Source of the DNA: Prauserella marina
GTDB taxonomy: Bacteria; Actinomycetota; Actinomycetes; Mycobacteriales; Pseudonocardiaceae
Assembly: GCF_002240355.1 (NCBI RefSeq)
Contig: NZ_CP016353.1
Location: 310,001-374,000 of the forward strand
DNA length: 64,000 bases
Direction: 5' to 3'
Part shown: piece by piece, positions 17,789 to 25,993 of the stretch
Layout: each line of letters opens with the position of its first letter
Numbering within the stretch: the first letter of the stretch is position 1
The notes under the pieces: generated by a model
What the model was told of the DNA's origin: nothing
What the model saw: the letters and a program-made list of their open reading frames with translations, nothing else
Database searches by the model: none
Program-made: the position numbers and the translations under genes

Positions 17789-19768
17789 ATGAGCGCCGAA
17801 GCCGACGTCCCCGAAGTGTTGTGGCGGCCGGATCCGCACCGGGTTTCCGGAGCCAGAATCGAAGGCTTTCGCGAATGGCTGAGTGCTGAACGCGGGGTCG
17901 ACCTTGCCGATTACACACAGTTGTGGGAATTCTCAACGAATTCGATCGACGAGTTCTGGTCCGCTGTCACGGAATACCTCGGGGTGCGATGGCGCAAGGC
18001 GCCCGATGAAGTGCTTTCCGGCTTGGAGTTGCCTGGCGCGCGGTGGTTTTCCGGTGCGGAGCTGAACTACGCGGAGCACGCGCTCACCGGTGGTGTCGGC
18101 GGAGCCCAGAAAGCCGACGACGAACTTGCCGTCATCTTTCACAGGGAAGACGGCGTCAGTGAGCAGCTTACGTTCGGCGCGTTGCGGCGGCGGGTCGCGG
18201 CCGCGCGAGCGAGTTTGCGGTCACTCGGTGTCGGCAAGGGCGACCGGGTCGTCGCGCTGGCGCCCAACTGTCCGCAGACGCTGGTTGCTTTTCTCGCGGC
18301 GGCAAGCCTCGGTGCCGTGTGGTCGTCGTGCTCTCCCGACTTCGGCGTGAGCGCGGTGGCCGATCGGTTCACCCAGATCGAGCCGAAGGTACTCGTCGCC
18401 GTAAACGGATACGTCTACAATGGACGATCGTTCGACGTAAGACCGACCGTCGAACAGCTCAGGTCGAGGTTGCCCGAGCTTTCCGCGACCGTGCTCGTCG
18501 ACTACGTCGGAAGCGGGACCCTGCCAGGAGTCCGTGACTGGGACGCGCTGCTGGCCGAACACGCGGATGCCGAGCTCGCCTTCGATCCCGTCGAGTTCGA
18601 CCATCCGTTGTGGGTGCTGTACTCGTCGGGGACCACCGGCCTCCCTAAGGGCATCGTTCAGGGGCACGGCGGCATCACCGTCGAGCACCTGAAGGCGCTG
18701 GCGCTGCAATGCGATCTGGGACAGGGAGAGCGGTTCTTCTGGTTCACCACCACCGGCTGGATGATGTGGAACTTCCTCATCTCCGGTCTGCTCGTCGGCT
18801 CGACGGTCGTGCTGTACGACGGAAGTCCGGGGCATCCGGACCTCAACGTGTTGTGGCGGCTCGCCGAGCAACATCGGATCACGTATTTCGGTACCTCGGC
18901 GCCTTTCGTGCAGAGTTGCCTCAAGCAGCGCTTGCGTCCCGCCGAACGGTTCGACCTCTCCTCGGTGCGCGCGCTCGGCTCGACCGGCGCGCCGCTCAGT
19001 GTCGAGGGGTTCCGGTGGATTGCCGAGTCTGTCGGCAAGCAGGTGCAGATCTGTTCCGTTTCGGGTGGGACCGACCTGTGCACCGCGTTCGTCGGTTCAG
19101 CGCCGACGGTGCCGGTGTGGCTGGGTGAGCTGTCCTGTCGCTGTCTTGGTGCCGCCGTAGAGGCGTACGACGAGAACGGCAACCCGGTGACCGACCAGGT
19201 CGGCGAGTTGATGATCACCAAACCGATGCCGTCGATGCCGGTGTTCTTCTGGAACGACGAAGACGGAAGCAGGCTGCGGGAGGCGTACTTCGAGGACTTT
19301 CCTGGCGTGTGGCGGCACGGCGACTGGATCAAGATCACGAGCAGGGGATCGGCCGTCATCTACGGTCGCAGCGATTCGACCCTCAACAGGGGCGGGGTGC
19401 GCATGGGCACCTCGGAGTTCTACCGCGTCGTCGAGGGCTTCGACGAGGTGCTGGACTCGCTCGTCATCGACACGTCGGCGGGAGCGGAGGGCGAGCTGTT
19501 GTGCTTCCTGGTCCTCGCGAGAGGAGCGAGTATGGCCGAACTCGAACCGGCCTTGCGCGGGGAACTGAGGGCGGCGCTGTCGCCTCGGCACGTCCCCGAC
19601 CGGTTCGTCATCGTCGACGACATCCCGCGCACCCTCAACGGCAAGAAGTGCGAGGTGCCGGTCAAGAAGATCCTGCGAGGGGTCGACCCCGAGAAGGCGG
19701 TCAGCCGCGACGCGCTCGCCAATCCCGCCTCGCTGGCCCCGTTCGTCGCGCTCGCAGACCGGAAATGA
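17789..19768 (+). CDS. aacS: Acetoacetyl-CoA synthetase
   Basis: A 659-residue ANL-superfamily ligase that converts acetoacetate, ATP and CoA into acetoacetyl-CoA, linking ketone-body-like intermediates to lipid and polyhydroxybutyrate metabolism. The phosphate-binding loop YSSGTTGLPKGIV, FFWFTTTGWMMWN, the GRSDSTLNRGGVRMGTSE hinge region and the catalytic Lys in TLNGKKCEVPVKKIL are all present. Length and the tail match AacS, about 650 residues, rather than acetyl-CoA synthetase. It is the last chromosomal protein gene before the two tRNA genes. Confidence 0.92.
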   Translation: MSAEADVPEVLWRPDPHRVSGARIEGFREWLSAERGVDLADYTQLWEFSTNSIDEFWSAVTEYLGVRWRKAPDEVLSGLELPGARWFSGAELNYAEHALTGGVGGAQKADDELAVIFHREDGVSEQLTFGALRRRVAAARASLRSLGVGKGDRVVALAPNCPQTLVAFLAAASLGAVWSSCSPDFGVSAVADRFTQIEPKVLVAVNGYVYNGRSFDVRPTVEQLRSRLPELSATVLVDYVGSGTLPGVRDWDALLAEHADAELAFDPVEFDHPLWVLYSSGTTGLPKGIVQGHGGITVEHLKALALQCDLGQGERFFWFTTTGWMMWNFLISGLLVGSTVVLYDGSPGHPDLNVLWRLAEQHRITYFGTSAPFVQSCLKQRLRPAERFDLSSVRALGSTGAPLSVEGFRWIAESVGKQVQICSVSGGTDLCTAFVGSAPTVPVWLGELSCRCLGAAVEAYDENGNPVTDQVGELMITKPMPSMPVFFWNDEDGSRLREAYFEDFPGVWRHGDWIKITSRGSAVIYGRSDSTLNRGGVRMGTSEFYRVVEGFDEVLDSLVIDTSAGAEGELLCFLVLARGASMAELEPALRGELRAALSPRHVPDRFVIVDDIPRTLNGKKCEVPVKKILRGVDPEKAVSRDALANPASLAPFVALADRK

Positions 19769-19849
19769 CCTGGTCAGCGGGAAGATTGGGGGTGCTGTAT
19801 CGGGGTGGGAGGGACCTGTGTACGCTGTTTAAGCAGTGGTCGTGACCTG

Positions 19850-19939
19850 GGAGGCTTCGCCTAGTCTGGTCTATGGCGCCGCACTGCTAATGCGGTTGGG
19901 GGTAACCCCCCCTCCCGGGTTCAAATCCCGGAGCCTCCG
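19850..19939 (+). tRNA. tRNA-Ser (anticodon GCT)
   Basis: A 90-base class II tRNA. The acceptor GGAGGCT pairs with AGCCTCC (19932-19938), discriminator G. The anticodon stem CCGCA/TGCGG encloses CTGCTAA with anticodon GCT (19986 is outside; the anticodon is 19886-19888), reading AGC/AGT serine codons. A long variable arm (GGGGG/CCCCC) and a T-arm with TTCAAAT follow. CCA is not encoded. Confidence 0.93.
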
Positions 19940-19994
19940 CCGGTGCTCGGCCTAGCTGAGCATCACTCGACTCCGGTCGAGAACAACTGAACAT

Positions 19995-20070
19995 GCGCCC
20001 GTAGCTCAACGGATAGAGCATCTGACTACGGATCAGAAGGTTAGGGGTTCGAATCCCTTCGGGCGCGCCA
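19995..20070 (+). tRNA. tRNA-Arg (anticodon ACG), integration site of the element
   Basis: The acceptor GCGCCCG pairs with CGGGCGC (20060-20066), discriminator G and encoded CCA. The anticodon loop CTACGGA carries ACG, whose A would be deaminated to inosine to read CGT, CGC and CGA. Its last 44 bases without the final CA are repeated exactly at 41267, so the element integrated here and restored the tRNA 3' end. Confidence 0.95.
20025..20068 (+). repeat. attL core, 44-bp direct repeat in tRNA-Arg
   Basis: Runs from the anticodon loop to base 68 of the tRNA 3' end; identical to 41267-41310. Starting upstream of the anticodon and ending next to the CCA end is typical of tyrosine-integrase sites in actinobacterial tRNA genes. 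Confidence 0.93.
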
Positions 20071-20072
20071 AC

Positions 20073-20102
20073 AAGAAACCCGCTGTCACCAGCGGGTTTC
20101 TT
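20073..20102 (+). terminator. Rho-independent terminator after tRNA-Arg
   Basis: AAGAAACCCGCTG pairs with CAGCGGGTTTCTT around the 4-base loop TCAC, a perfect 13-bp stem ending in T-rich sequence. It follows the tRNA within 3 bases and sits just inside the element. Confidence 0.85.
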
Positions 20103-20181
20103 GCATTTCGGGAGAGCTGAGCGCTCAAGTTGTTGATCTTTGGGCACAGTTTGGGGCACAGCGGTTGCTAGCTTTGTGTCC

Positions 20182-21558
20182 ATGGGGGCGGCAGGACGAG
20201 GCAGGGCCAGTCAGCGAGGGAACATCGAGCGGCGGTCTTCCGGGTTCCGGGTTCGTGTGTCCGCGGGCAACGATCCTGTGACTGGTGACCGCCTGCTGTT
20301 GAGGGAGACGGTGCCGATCAGCCCGCCGGGCGACCGCAAGGCCGAGCAGGCGGCGTACCGGGAGGCTCAGAAGGTCCTGACCCGCCTGCAGGGTGAGGCT
20401 GACGATCTGAAGGTGGCGCGTACGAAGTCGACGTTCGGCGCGTTGCTTGACCGTTGGCTGCCGCAGCACGAGATCGATCCGACGACGCGGATGAACTACG
20501 AGTCCGCGATCCGTCAGTACATCCGTCCGGAGCTTGGTGACGTTCCGCTGTTGCTGCTCACTCGAGACGCGTCTGAAAGGCTTGAGCGCTTCTACGCTGA
20601 TCTTCGCCGCTGCAGCAAGCGGTGTAGCGGCCGGCCTTTCGTCGAGCACCGGGTTGATGGGCCACACGAGTGTCGTGAGGTGCAGCATCGTCGTCCTCCG
20701 GGGCGGCGGCCGGCGGCGGGCTATCCGGAGCACGACTGCGAGGAGGTTGGCTGCAAGGTCCTTGAGTGTCAGCAGCATGTCTGCACGCCGTACTCGGCAT
20801 CGAGCGTTCGCCAGGTGCACGCGATTATCAGCGGTGCTTTGAGTGCTGCCGTGCGATGGGGCTGGATTGCCTACAACCCGGCGCCCGCGGTGCGGTTGCC
20901 GGTGAAGCGCCGGCCACAGCCGCGGCCGCCGTCGTCCACCGATATGGCCCGCATCGTCGAGGCTGCGTACAGGGATGCCGAGTGGTGGGGCACATATGTG
21001 TGGCTGTCAGCTGTTATCGGTGCCCGCCGTGGTGAAGTCGTTGCCCTGCAGTGGGAAGACATCGACATGGACACAGGCATCGTCGTTCTCGACGAGAACT
21101 ACGTGCGCGGCCCTGACGGCATGATCGTGAAGGACACCAAGACCCATCAGGGACGCCGCGTTTCCGTTGACGAGGACACGGTCACTTTGCTGCAGCAGCA
21201 CCGATCGGCGTCGGCCACACAGCTGCGACGTCTGGGTGTGGAGTTGACCGGCCAGACCTGGCTGTTCTCGGCGAAGCCTGATCTGAGCCAGCCGCGCGAC
21301 CCGAGTTCGCTGACGCGTCGGTACTCGCGGCTGGTGGCCGAGCTTGGGATCGACACCCAGCTCAAACAGCTCCGCCACTACTCGGCCACGGAGCTTCTCA
21401 CTGCGGGAGTGGACCTGCGCACTGTCGCCGGCCGCCTCGGGCATGGTGATGGAACAACAACATTGCGGCACTACGCCGCTTGGGTCGGTGCGGCGGACCA
21501 GGCCGCAGCGAGCATGATCGGCAAACGGATGCCGAAGCTGCCGACGTCATTTTCATAG
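20182..21558 (+). CDS. int: Tyrosine recombinase (integrase) of the element
   Basis: A 458-residue site-specific recombinase that integrates and excises the element at tRNA-Arg. An N-terminal AP2-like arm-binding region is followed by a core-binding domain (about 75-145) with a Cys/His-rich insertion (about 148-212: RRCSKRC, ECREVQH, ECQQHVC), common in actinobacterial integrases and probably zinc-binding. The catalytic domain has Arg in GARRGEVVAL (about 282), Arg-His in LKQLRHYSATEL (Lys replaces the first His of the HxxR box), LGHG and the Tyr nucleophile in LRHYAAW (about 431). ATG 20182 is chosen over an upstream TTG. It overlaps the convergent phosphatase gene by 6 bases. Confidence 0.93.
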   Translation: MGAAGRGRASQRGNIERRSSGFRVRVSAGNDPVTGDRLLLRETVPISPPGDRKAEQAAYREAQKVLTRLQGEADDLKVARTKSTFGALLDRWLPQHEIDPTTRMNYESAIRQYIRPELGDVPLLLLTRDASERLERFYADLRRCSKRCSGRPFVEHRVDGPHECREVQHRRPPGRRPAAGYPEHDCEEVGCKVLECQQHVCTPYSASSVRQVHAIISGALSAAVRWGWIAYNPAPAVRLPVKRRPQPRPPSSTDMARIVEAAYRDAEWWGTYVWLSAVIGARRGEVVALQWEDIDMDTGIVVLDENYVRGPDGMIVKDTKTHQGRRVSVDEDTVTLLQQHRSASATQLRRLGVELTGQTWLFSAKPDLSQPRDPSSLTRRYSRLVAELGIDTQLKQLRHYSATELLTAGVDLRTVAGRLGHGDGTTTLRHYAAWVGAADQAAASMIGKRMPKLPTSFS

Positions 21559-22362
21559 GTCGGTGAGGATGACTGCGGCCAACGCTTTGTCGTCGGCGAC
21601 CTTGGCGCGCGGATTTTCCTTGCCGTGAGAGTCATCCTCGGTTTCCCAACTGGCGCACCGCTGCAACAAAGTTGCGAGTCCCTTGGAATCGAGCCCCGCG
21701 ATGTTGGGCCAGTCGTCAAGGCCAAGGTGAGTGATCGGACCGTACGCTCCGTCAGTAGCGAGCAGTGCCCAGCTGATGCTGCGAGCGTCTAGGGTCCGGA
21801 CAAGGGCGTTGCGTGCCGCTTCTGGATCTGCCTCAGCGATCCAGTAACCACCTGGCTGGTTCCGTTGCCTGCGTTGGCTTAGCTGCAGCCTTTTGAGCAG
21901 TTCACGATGTTGGTCGTCGTACCCATGCCCCTGGGCGAGACGTTCGCGGTACTCGCGATGCTCGGCGATGCCGAGTTCGGCAATGCGGTTGTCGCACAGG
22001 CGACTCGTTACATCGTCGCGCCCGTAGTAGATCGCGCTATCCCCGAGCGCAAAGAGGTCGACAGTGTTCTCCCGCCGCCGAACAATGCTGACTGTGCTCG
22101 ACGGCGACGCGCCGGGAACCAGCCGGAGGGTGTGGGCAGTTGCCGAGATCGATTCTGCGACGACGTCAGCGGTATCGCGCTGGGGCCATTCGGCCAAAGT
22201 TCGGACCAGGTACTGGCCCAACGTGTCTACGTAAGCCTCGGTGGGCACATCGACTGGCACGAATGCACTGGCACCGTCGAGGACGATCGTGGTCTGGTCG
22301 GTCACGAACACGCGGTCCTGGCTGCGCTCAGATCCCGGCCATTGAGCCTTCGCTACCTGCAT
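21553..22362 (-). CDS. PP2C-like Ser/Thr protein phosphatase
   Basis: A 269-residue PP2C-fold protein, metal-dependent phosphatases acting on phospho-Ser/Thr. The motif order is right: an early basic motif and QDRVFV, LDGAS (about 29), FALGDSAIYY (about 104), LATDGAY (about 199) and DDKALAAVIL at the C-terminus. The metal-binding Asp residues are in place, so activity is likely. It lies 3 bases downstream of an HTH protein, which suggests a regulatory pair. No kinase gene is present on the element, so its substrate may be a host protein or the HTH partner. Convergent with int. Confidence 0.8.
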   Translation of the reverse strand: MQVAKAQWPGSERSQDRVFVTDQTTIVLDGASAFVPVDVPTEAYVDTLGQYLVRTLAEWPQRDTADVVAESISATAHTLRLVPGASPSSTVSIVRRRENTVDLFALGDSAIYYGRDDVTSRLCDNRIAELGIAEHREYRERLAQGHGYDDQHRELLKRLQLSQRRQRNQPGGYWIAEADPEAARNALVRTLDARSISWALLATDGAYGPITHLGLDDWPNIAGLDSKGLATLLQRCASWETEDDSHGKENPRAKVADDKALAAVILTDL

Positions 22363-22365
22363 CGG

Positions 22366-23199
22366 TTACCAACCGTACGGGCCTGCAACGAGTTCACTGC
22401 CAGTGATGGTCGTTTCGTCTGAGGCAAAGGTGCAGCGAACGGCCATGCTGAACGAAGTGTCACCTAGCTTGTTGTAAAGCTCGCGCACGTTCGACGTCAG
22501 GTAATGCAGCACGCCACTCGATCCGACTGCGGTGATGCCCGCAACGTGCACGACGACTCGATCGCCCATGCGATGGCGCGCGAAGTAGCCGAAGTCAGCA
22601 GGGCTGGGCGGGTCCTCAAGTCGCGGCGAGTAGTACTGCTCGCCGCTCACGTGGTCCTCGATTCGCCAGCGCCCATCTTCCTTTGCGAAGCCGAGCTTGG
22701 AGTCGTTCTCGAGTAGGTGGCCTGCAACCGGAGCTGACCTCGGTCCGCAGATGATCACGGCGTCGCCGTCTGGCAGCTTTTCGAGCTCTGGCTCGATGGA
22801 GAAGCGCTCGCTGGCGAGTGACAGGCTCGTCAAGACGGTTTCGGCTTGCTCTTGCGCGAGAGCGTCTGACGCGTCGATGTAGGTCCGCATGCGGTGATCG
22901 GTTCCCCGACGGAGTGGAACGCCAACCTGAACAGGCCCGACACCGAAGAAGGCACGCTCAGGTCCTGGAGCAGAGCTCCGAATCTGCGTTATTCGTCCCT
23001 TCGAGATGCCCAGAGCTGCGGCGATCTCGGTGTAGCTCAGGTGCTTCTCGCGGTGCGCTTGCTCGATGGCCGCTTTGCGCAGCCGCGCCAGCTCGGTCGC
23101 CCGCTGTTGGTAGTGGGTCAGCAGCTTTGACGCGCGGCGGGCACGGCTCACCGGGTCAGGCTCCCGGAGCACTGAGTCGAAGTCGTCGACGTCCGCCAT
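22366..23199 (-). CDS. HTH regulator with C-terminal sensor-like domain, partner of the PP2C protein
   Basis: A 277-residue protein. Residues 1-75 form a helical region and a helix-turn-helix (LSYTEIAAALGISKGRITQI) of sigma-region-4/MarR-like type. The rest is an alpha/beta domain with VIICGPRSAPVAGHLL (about 148-163), RWRIEDHVSGEQYYSP, a YFARHRMGDRVVVHVAGI strand region and GSSGVLHYLTSNV. I have seen similar HTH-plus-CGPR proteins in actinobacterial mobile elements but cannot name the domain; the glycine-rich loop may bind a nucleotide. Start ATG 23199 is chosen; a longer start is possible. It is divergent from the xis operon, with palindromes in between that it could bind. Confidence 0.72.
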   Translation of the reverse strand: MADVDDFDSVLREPDPVSRARRASKLLTHYQQRATELARLRKAAIEQAHREKHLSYTEIAAALGISKGRITQIRSSAPGPERAFFGVGPVQVGVPLRRGTDHRMRTYIDASDALAQEQAETVLTSLSLASERFSIEPELEKLPDGDAVIICGPRSAPVAGHLLENDSKLGFAKEDGRWRIEDHVSGEQYYSPRLEDPPSPADFGYFARHRMGDRVVVHVAGITAVGSSGVLHYLTSNVRELYNKLGDTSFSMAVRCTFASDETTITGSELVAGPYGW

Positions 23200-23207
23200 G
23201 TCCGGGA

Positions 23208-23312
23208 GTTTAGAGGGGCTTGACTCGTGCCGCGAGAGGCGCCTAGAGTGCCGTTTATCCCCCCTAAACAACATCGACACCAAACGCGCCGCATCGGTTT
23301 AGGGGGGCTAAA
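23208..23312. promoter_or_regulatory. Divergent control region with TTTA-C6/G6-TAAA palindromes
   Basis: Between the HTH gene (minus) and the xis operon (plus) lie two facing operators: TTTATCCCCCCTAAAC (23254-23269) and GTTTAGGGGGGCTAAAT (23297-23313). Together they form an 11-bp perfect inverted repeat (CCCCCCTAAAC/GTTTAGGGGGG, 27 bases apart). A related half-site GTTTAGAGGGG is at 23208. Placement suggests autoregulation by the HTH protein and control of the transfer operon. Confidence 0.65.
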
Positions 23313-23343
23313 TCAACCGAAGCGGCTGGCTGGGAGGCCACAG

Positions 23344-23619
23344 GTGGAACACGCAATGACTTCGGCGGGCGCGGGACCGGACCGGCCGGCACCTGTCTTC
23401 TACAACGTCGCGGAAGCAGCCGACCTGCTGCGTTTGGACCAGTCGACCCTGTACCGCCACCTGCGGAGTGGGCGCTTTCCGGCAGTAAAGATCGGCGGCC
23501 GCTATGTCGTGCCACGCGTCGTGCTTGAGCGGTTGATCACGGACGTCCTTGCGGTCGGCACATGCCTGGACATTGCCGATTGGGCTGAGCGTTCGGGCTT
23601 TGCCGGGGGTGCGGCATGA
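23344..23619 (+). CDS. xis: Excisionase-like HTH protein
   Basis: A 91-residue protein with a MerR-type winged helix (HTH_17 excisionase family): FYNVAEAADLLRLDQSTLYR followed by HLRSGRFPAVKIGGRYVVPR. Such proteins bend DNA at att sites to drive excision, or activate transfer genes. GGGAGG is 6 bases before GTG 23344; ATG 23356 is an alternative. Its stop overlaps the start of the coupling ATPase (ATGA), making it the first gene of the transfer operon, so it may serve as regulator as well as excisionase. Confidence 0.82.
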   Translation: MEHAMTSAGAGPDRPAPVFYNVAEAADLLRLDQSTLYRHLRSGRFPAVKIGGRYVVPRVVLERLITDVLAVGTCLDIADWAERSGFAGGAA

Positions 23620-25565
23620 ACGGGTTGAGGAGTGTGGCGCTGGGCGCCGGCTTGATCGCGGTGGGCCTGCTGCTTCGCGGTGCGTCGGGTGAGCTGGCGC
23701 TGTACTGGCCGTGGCCGATCGCTGCGGGCGTTGTGGTGCTTCTCGTGTGCGCGGTGGCGTCGGTCCGGAATGAGGCGTTGCCTCGCGCGGCACTGGCCGG
23801 CGCCGGGTTGACTGGGCTGGGCGCGTGGTTTGCGGGTTGGGTTCCCGCGAACACTCCGGGCCACTCGTACTGGCCGTGGGCTCTGATCAGCGGCGTGGTG
23901 TTGCTGGTCGGTGCTGCGGTGGTGTGGTCGCGGCAGCGCGGTGGTTCGGCGGGTCTGGTGAATCGCTGGTCGCGCCGGTCGCGCCGCAATGATGGAGTTG
24001 CGTCCTGGTGGTCGATCCTGCGGTCGGCGTCGCGGTTCGCGGTGCGCCGCAAGGCGACCGTGTTGCGGCCGAGCTTGCAGGGTCTGACGTCGTGGCAGCG
24101 GCTGCGGGTACCGACGCGGGAGCTGGCTACGCCGGTGGCCCGGGTCGGTGGGTTGCGGGTGTGGTCGACGGTCGAGGACGTCACTCTTCGTCTGGGTGGT
24201 CCTCGCACGGGTAAGACGGGCGAGCTGGCCGGCCGGATTCTCGACGCGCCGGGTGCGGTGATCGCCACGAGCACCCGCACCGATCTGGTTGAGGTCACTG
24301 GTCCTGTGCGCAGGTTGCGGGGCCCGGTGCACGTGTTCAACCCCAGCGATGTGGGCGATGGCTCGTTGCCCTCGACGATCACGTTCGACCCGTTGTCGGG
24401 GTGCGAGGCCCCGGCGGCGGCGACGAGCCGCGCTGCGGATCTGATCGCCGGTGTCGCCGCTCCTGGTGATGGCGGGGACCGGGAGTACTGGGCCGGGCAG
24501 GCCCGACGGGTGCTGGCCGCGCTGCTGCACGCCGCCGCCCTGGGCGGGGCCACGATGCGCGACGTGCTTGCGTGGGTGGCGGACCCGGACGGTGCGGCGA
24601 ACGAGGTGCAGCGGTTCCTGCGCCGCTCGCCGGAACCGGCCTACGAGTCGGACGCGCTGCAGTTTCTGGGCACCAACGAGCGGACGCGGTCGTCGATCTG
24701 CGCCACGATCATGCCCTCGCTGGGCTGGCTGACCGATGAGAAGGCCGCCAAGGCCGCGGCTTCGGGCTCGTTCGATGTCGCCGAGCTGCTGGCGAACCGG
24801 GGCACGGTGTACATGCTGGGCGCCGAGGACGCGCAGGTCGCGCCGTTGGTGACGGCTCTGACCGGGCACATCGCGCGTGAGGCCCGGCGGATCGCGGGAT
24901 CGCAGCCCGGCGGGCGACTGGATCCGCCGTTGACGTTGGCGCTGGATGAGGCGGCGCTGATCTGCCCGTTGCCGTTGGACAACTGGACCGCGGACATGGG
25001 TGGCCGCAACGTGACCATCCACATCGCCGCGCAGTCTCGTGCGCAGCTGCGGAAGCGCTGGGGCGACACCGGTGCTGGGGCGATCCTGAACAACGCCGCC
25101 ACGGTGCTGATCTTCGGCGGAGCCCGCGATGCCGACGACCTCAACGCCTATTCGACGTTGACAGGGGAGCGGGACGAGCGGGTGGAGACCCGCGACACCG
25201 ACGGCACCGTGACTTCGGTGACCACCAGGCGGGTGCCGGTGCTCTCCCCGGGTCAGTTCGCGCAGCTTCCCGCCGGCCGGGTGGTGATCATCCGCCGTGG
25301 TCTGGCCCCGGCGGTCGGTCGGGTGCAGATGGCGTGGAAGCGCCGCGACGTGAAGGCCGCCCGCCGCGCCAACGTCTGGGCTGACCGGCTGGAGCGCTGG
25401 GGCCAGGGCTGGCAGCGCTTCGCTGACCGCGCCGAGGAGTGGGCCAGCCAGGACAAATACGCCGGTGTCCGGCAGAAGCTCGGCGTCCACCTCGACGTCG
25501 ACCGCCGCCACACCACCGCCAGCGGCACGCGCGTGCACGCCGATGTGGACGGAGGTGGCCGGTGA
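23616..25565 (+). CDS. VirD4/TraG-type coupling ATPase
   Basis: A 649-residue type IV coupling protein, which links the relaxase-DNA complex to the transfer channel and pumps DNA. Residues 1-110 contain about four membrane segments. The ATPase has Walker A GGPRTGKTGE (about 194-203), Walker B LALDEAALI (about 441-449), and downstream a TraM-recognition-type region with MGGRNVTIHIAAQSRAQL. The C-terminus is basic and coiled. This class moves single-stranded DNA, unlike the TraB translocases of most actinomycete AICEs. It is ATGA-coupled to xis, and its stop overlaps the next start (TGATG). No VirB4 partner is visible. Confidence 0.88.
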   Translation: MNGLRSVALGAGLIAVGLLLRGASGELALYWPWPIAAGVVVLLVCAVASVRNEALPRAALAGAGLTGLGAWFAGWVPANTPGHSYWPWALISGVVLLVGAAVVWSRQRGGSAGLVNRWSRRSRRNDGVASWWSILRSASRFAVRRKATVLRPSLQGLTSWQRLRVPTRELATPVARVGGLRVWSTVEDVTLRLGGPRTGKTGELAGRILDAPGAVIATSTRTDLVEVTGPVRRLRGPVHVFNPSDVGDGSLPSTITFDPLSGCEAPAAATSRAADLIAGVAAPGDGGDREYWAGQARRVLAALLHAAALGGATMRDVLAWVADPDGAANEVQRFLRRSPEPAYESDALQFLGTNERTRSSICATIMPSLGWLTDEKAAKAAASGSFDVAELLANRGTVYMLGAEDAQVAPLVTALTGHIAREARRIAGSQPGGRLDPPLTLALDEAALICPLPLDNWTADMGGRNVTIHIAAQSRAQLRKRWGDTGAGAILNNAATVLIFGGARDADDLNAYSTLTGERDERVETRDTDGTVTSVTTRRVPVLSPGQFAQLPAGRVVIIRRGLAPAVGRVQMAWKRRDVKAARRANVWADRLERWGQGWQRFADRAEEWASQDKYAGVRQKLGVHLDVDRRHTTASGTRVHADVDGGGR

Positions 25566-25993
25566 TGTCTGTGATCACGGTGGAGTACGTCGCCCAGGCC
25601 CGGCGGCACCAGCAGGGCTGCGAGGTCGAGGACCTGGGATCGCGGCGGGTGCGCCTGTCCTACGACCCGGACGACCCCTACGCCGTCGCGCTGGAGGTCT
25701 TCCACACCGATGCCTGGGCGCGGTGGGTGTTCGCCCGCTCGTTGCTTGTCCACGTGCCCAGCCGCGGTAAAGGTCTCGGCGCCGTGCACGTCTGCCCTGC
25801 GCCCGGAATGCCGCGTCAGCGGGTGTCGATCATCCTGCGCACTGCCCCCGGGGTCGGGTTCGAGCTGGTGTTGCGCCGCGCCGAGGTCGACGCGGCGGTG
25901 GACCGCTTCGACCACGTCGTGGCGATCGGCAGCGAATCCGAGTACATCGACTGGGAGACCGAGCTGGCCGCCCTGGGCGGGGGTGAGGCGTGA
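25565..25993 (+). CDS. Element-borne SsgA-like protein
   Basis: A 142-residue member of the SsgA-like family. It aligns by eye with the chromosomal copy (1603-2013) over its whole length: LSYDPDDPYAV, then ARWVFARSLLVHVPSRGKGLGA for VEWxFARDLLxEG...GxGD, an LRTAPGVGFELVLRRAEVDA segment, and the acidic end YIDWETELAAL for LDIDAVIADL. Host SsgA proteins steer septum formation during sporulation. It overlaps the coupling ATPase (TGATG) and the next gene (TGATG), so it is made together with the transfer apparatus. A role in septum positioning, wall remodelling during transfer or delaying host sporulation is inferred. Confidence 0.82.
   Translation: MSVITVEYVAQARRHQQGCEVEDLGSRRVRLSYDPDDPYAVALEVFHTDAWARWVFARSLLVHVPSRGKGLGAVHVCPAPGMPRQRVSIILRTAPGVGFELVLRRAEVDAAVDRFDHVVAIGSESEYIDWETELAALGGGEA

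Noticed and set aside
23502-25538. Open frame of 678 codons antisense to the coupling ATPase
   Set aside because: It is rich in Arg, Pro, His and Gln, lacks motifs, and mirrors the codon periodicity of the real gene on the other strand, a common artefact in high-GC DNA.
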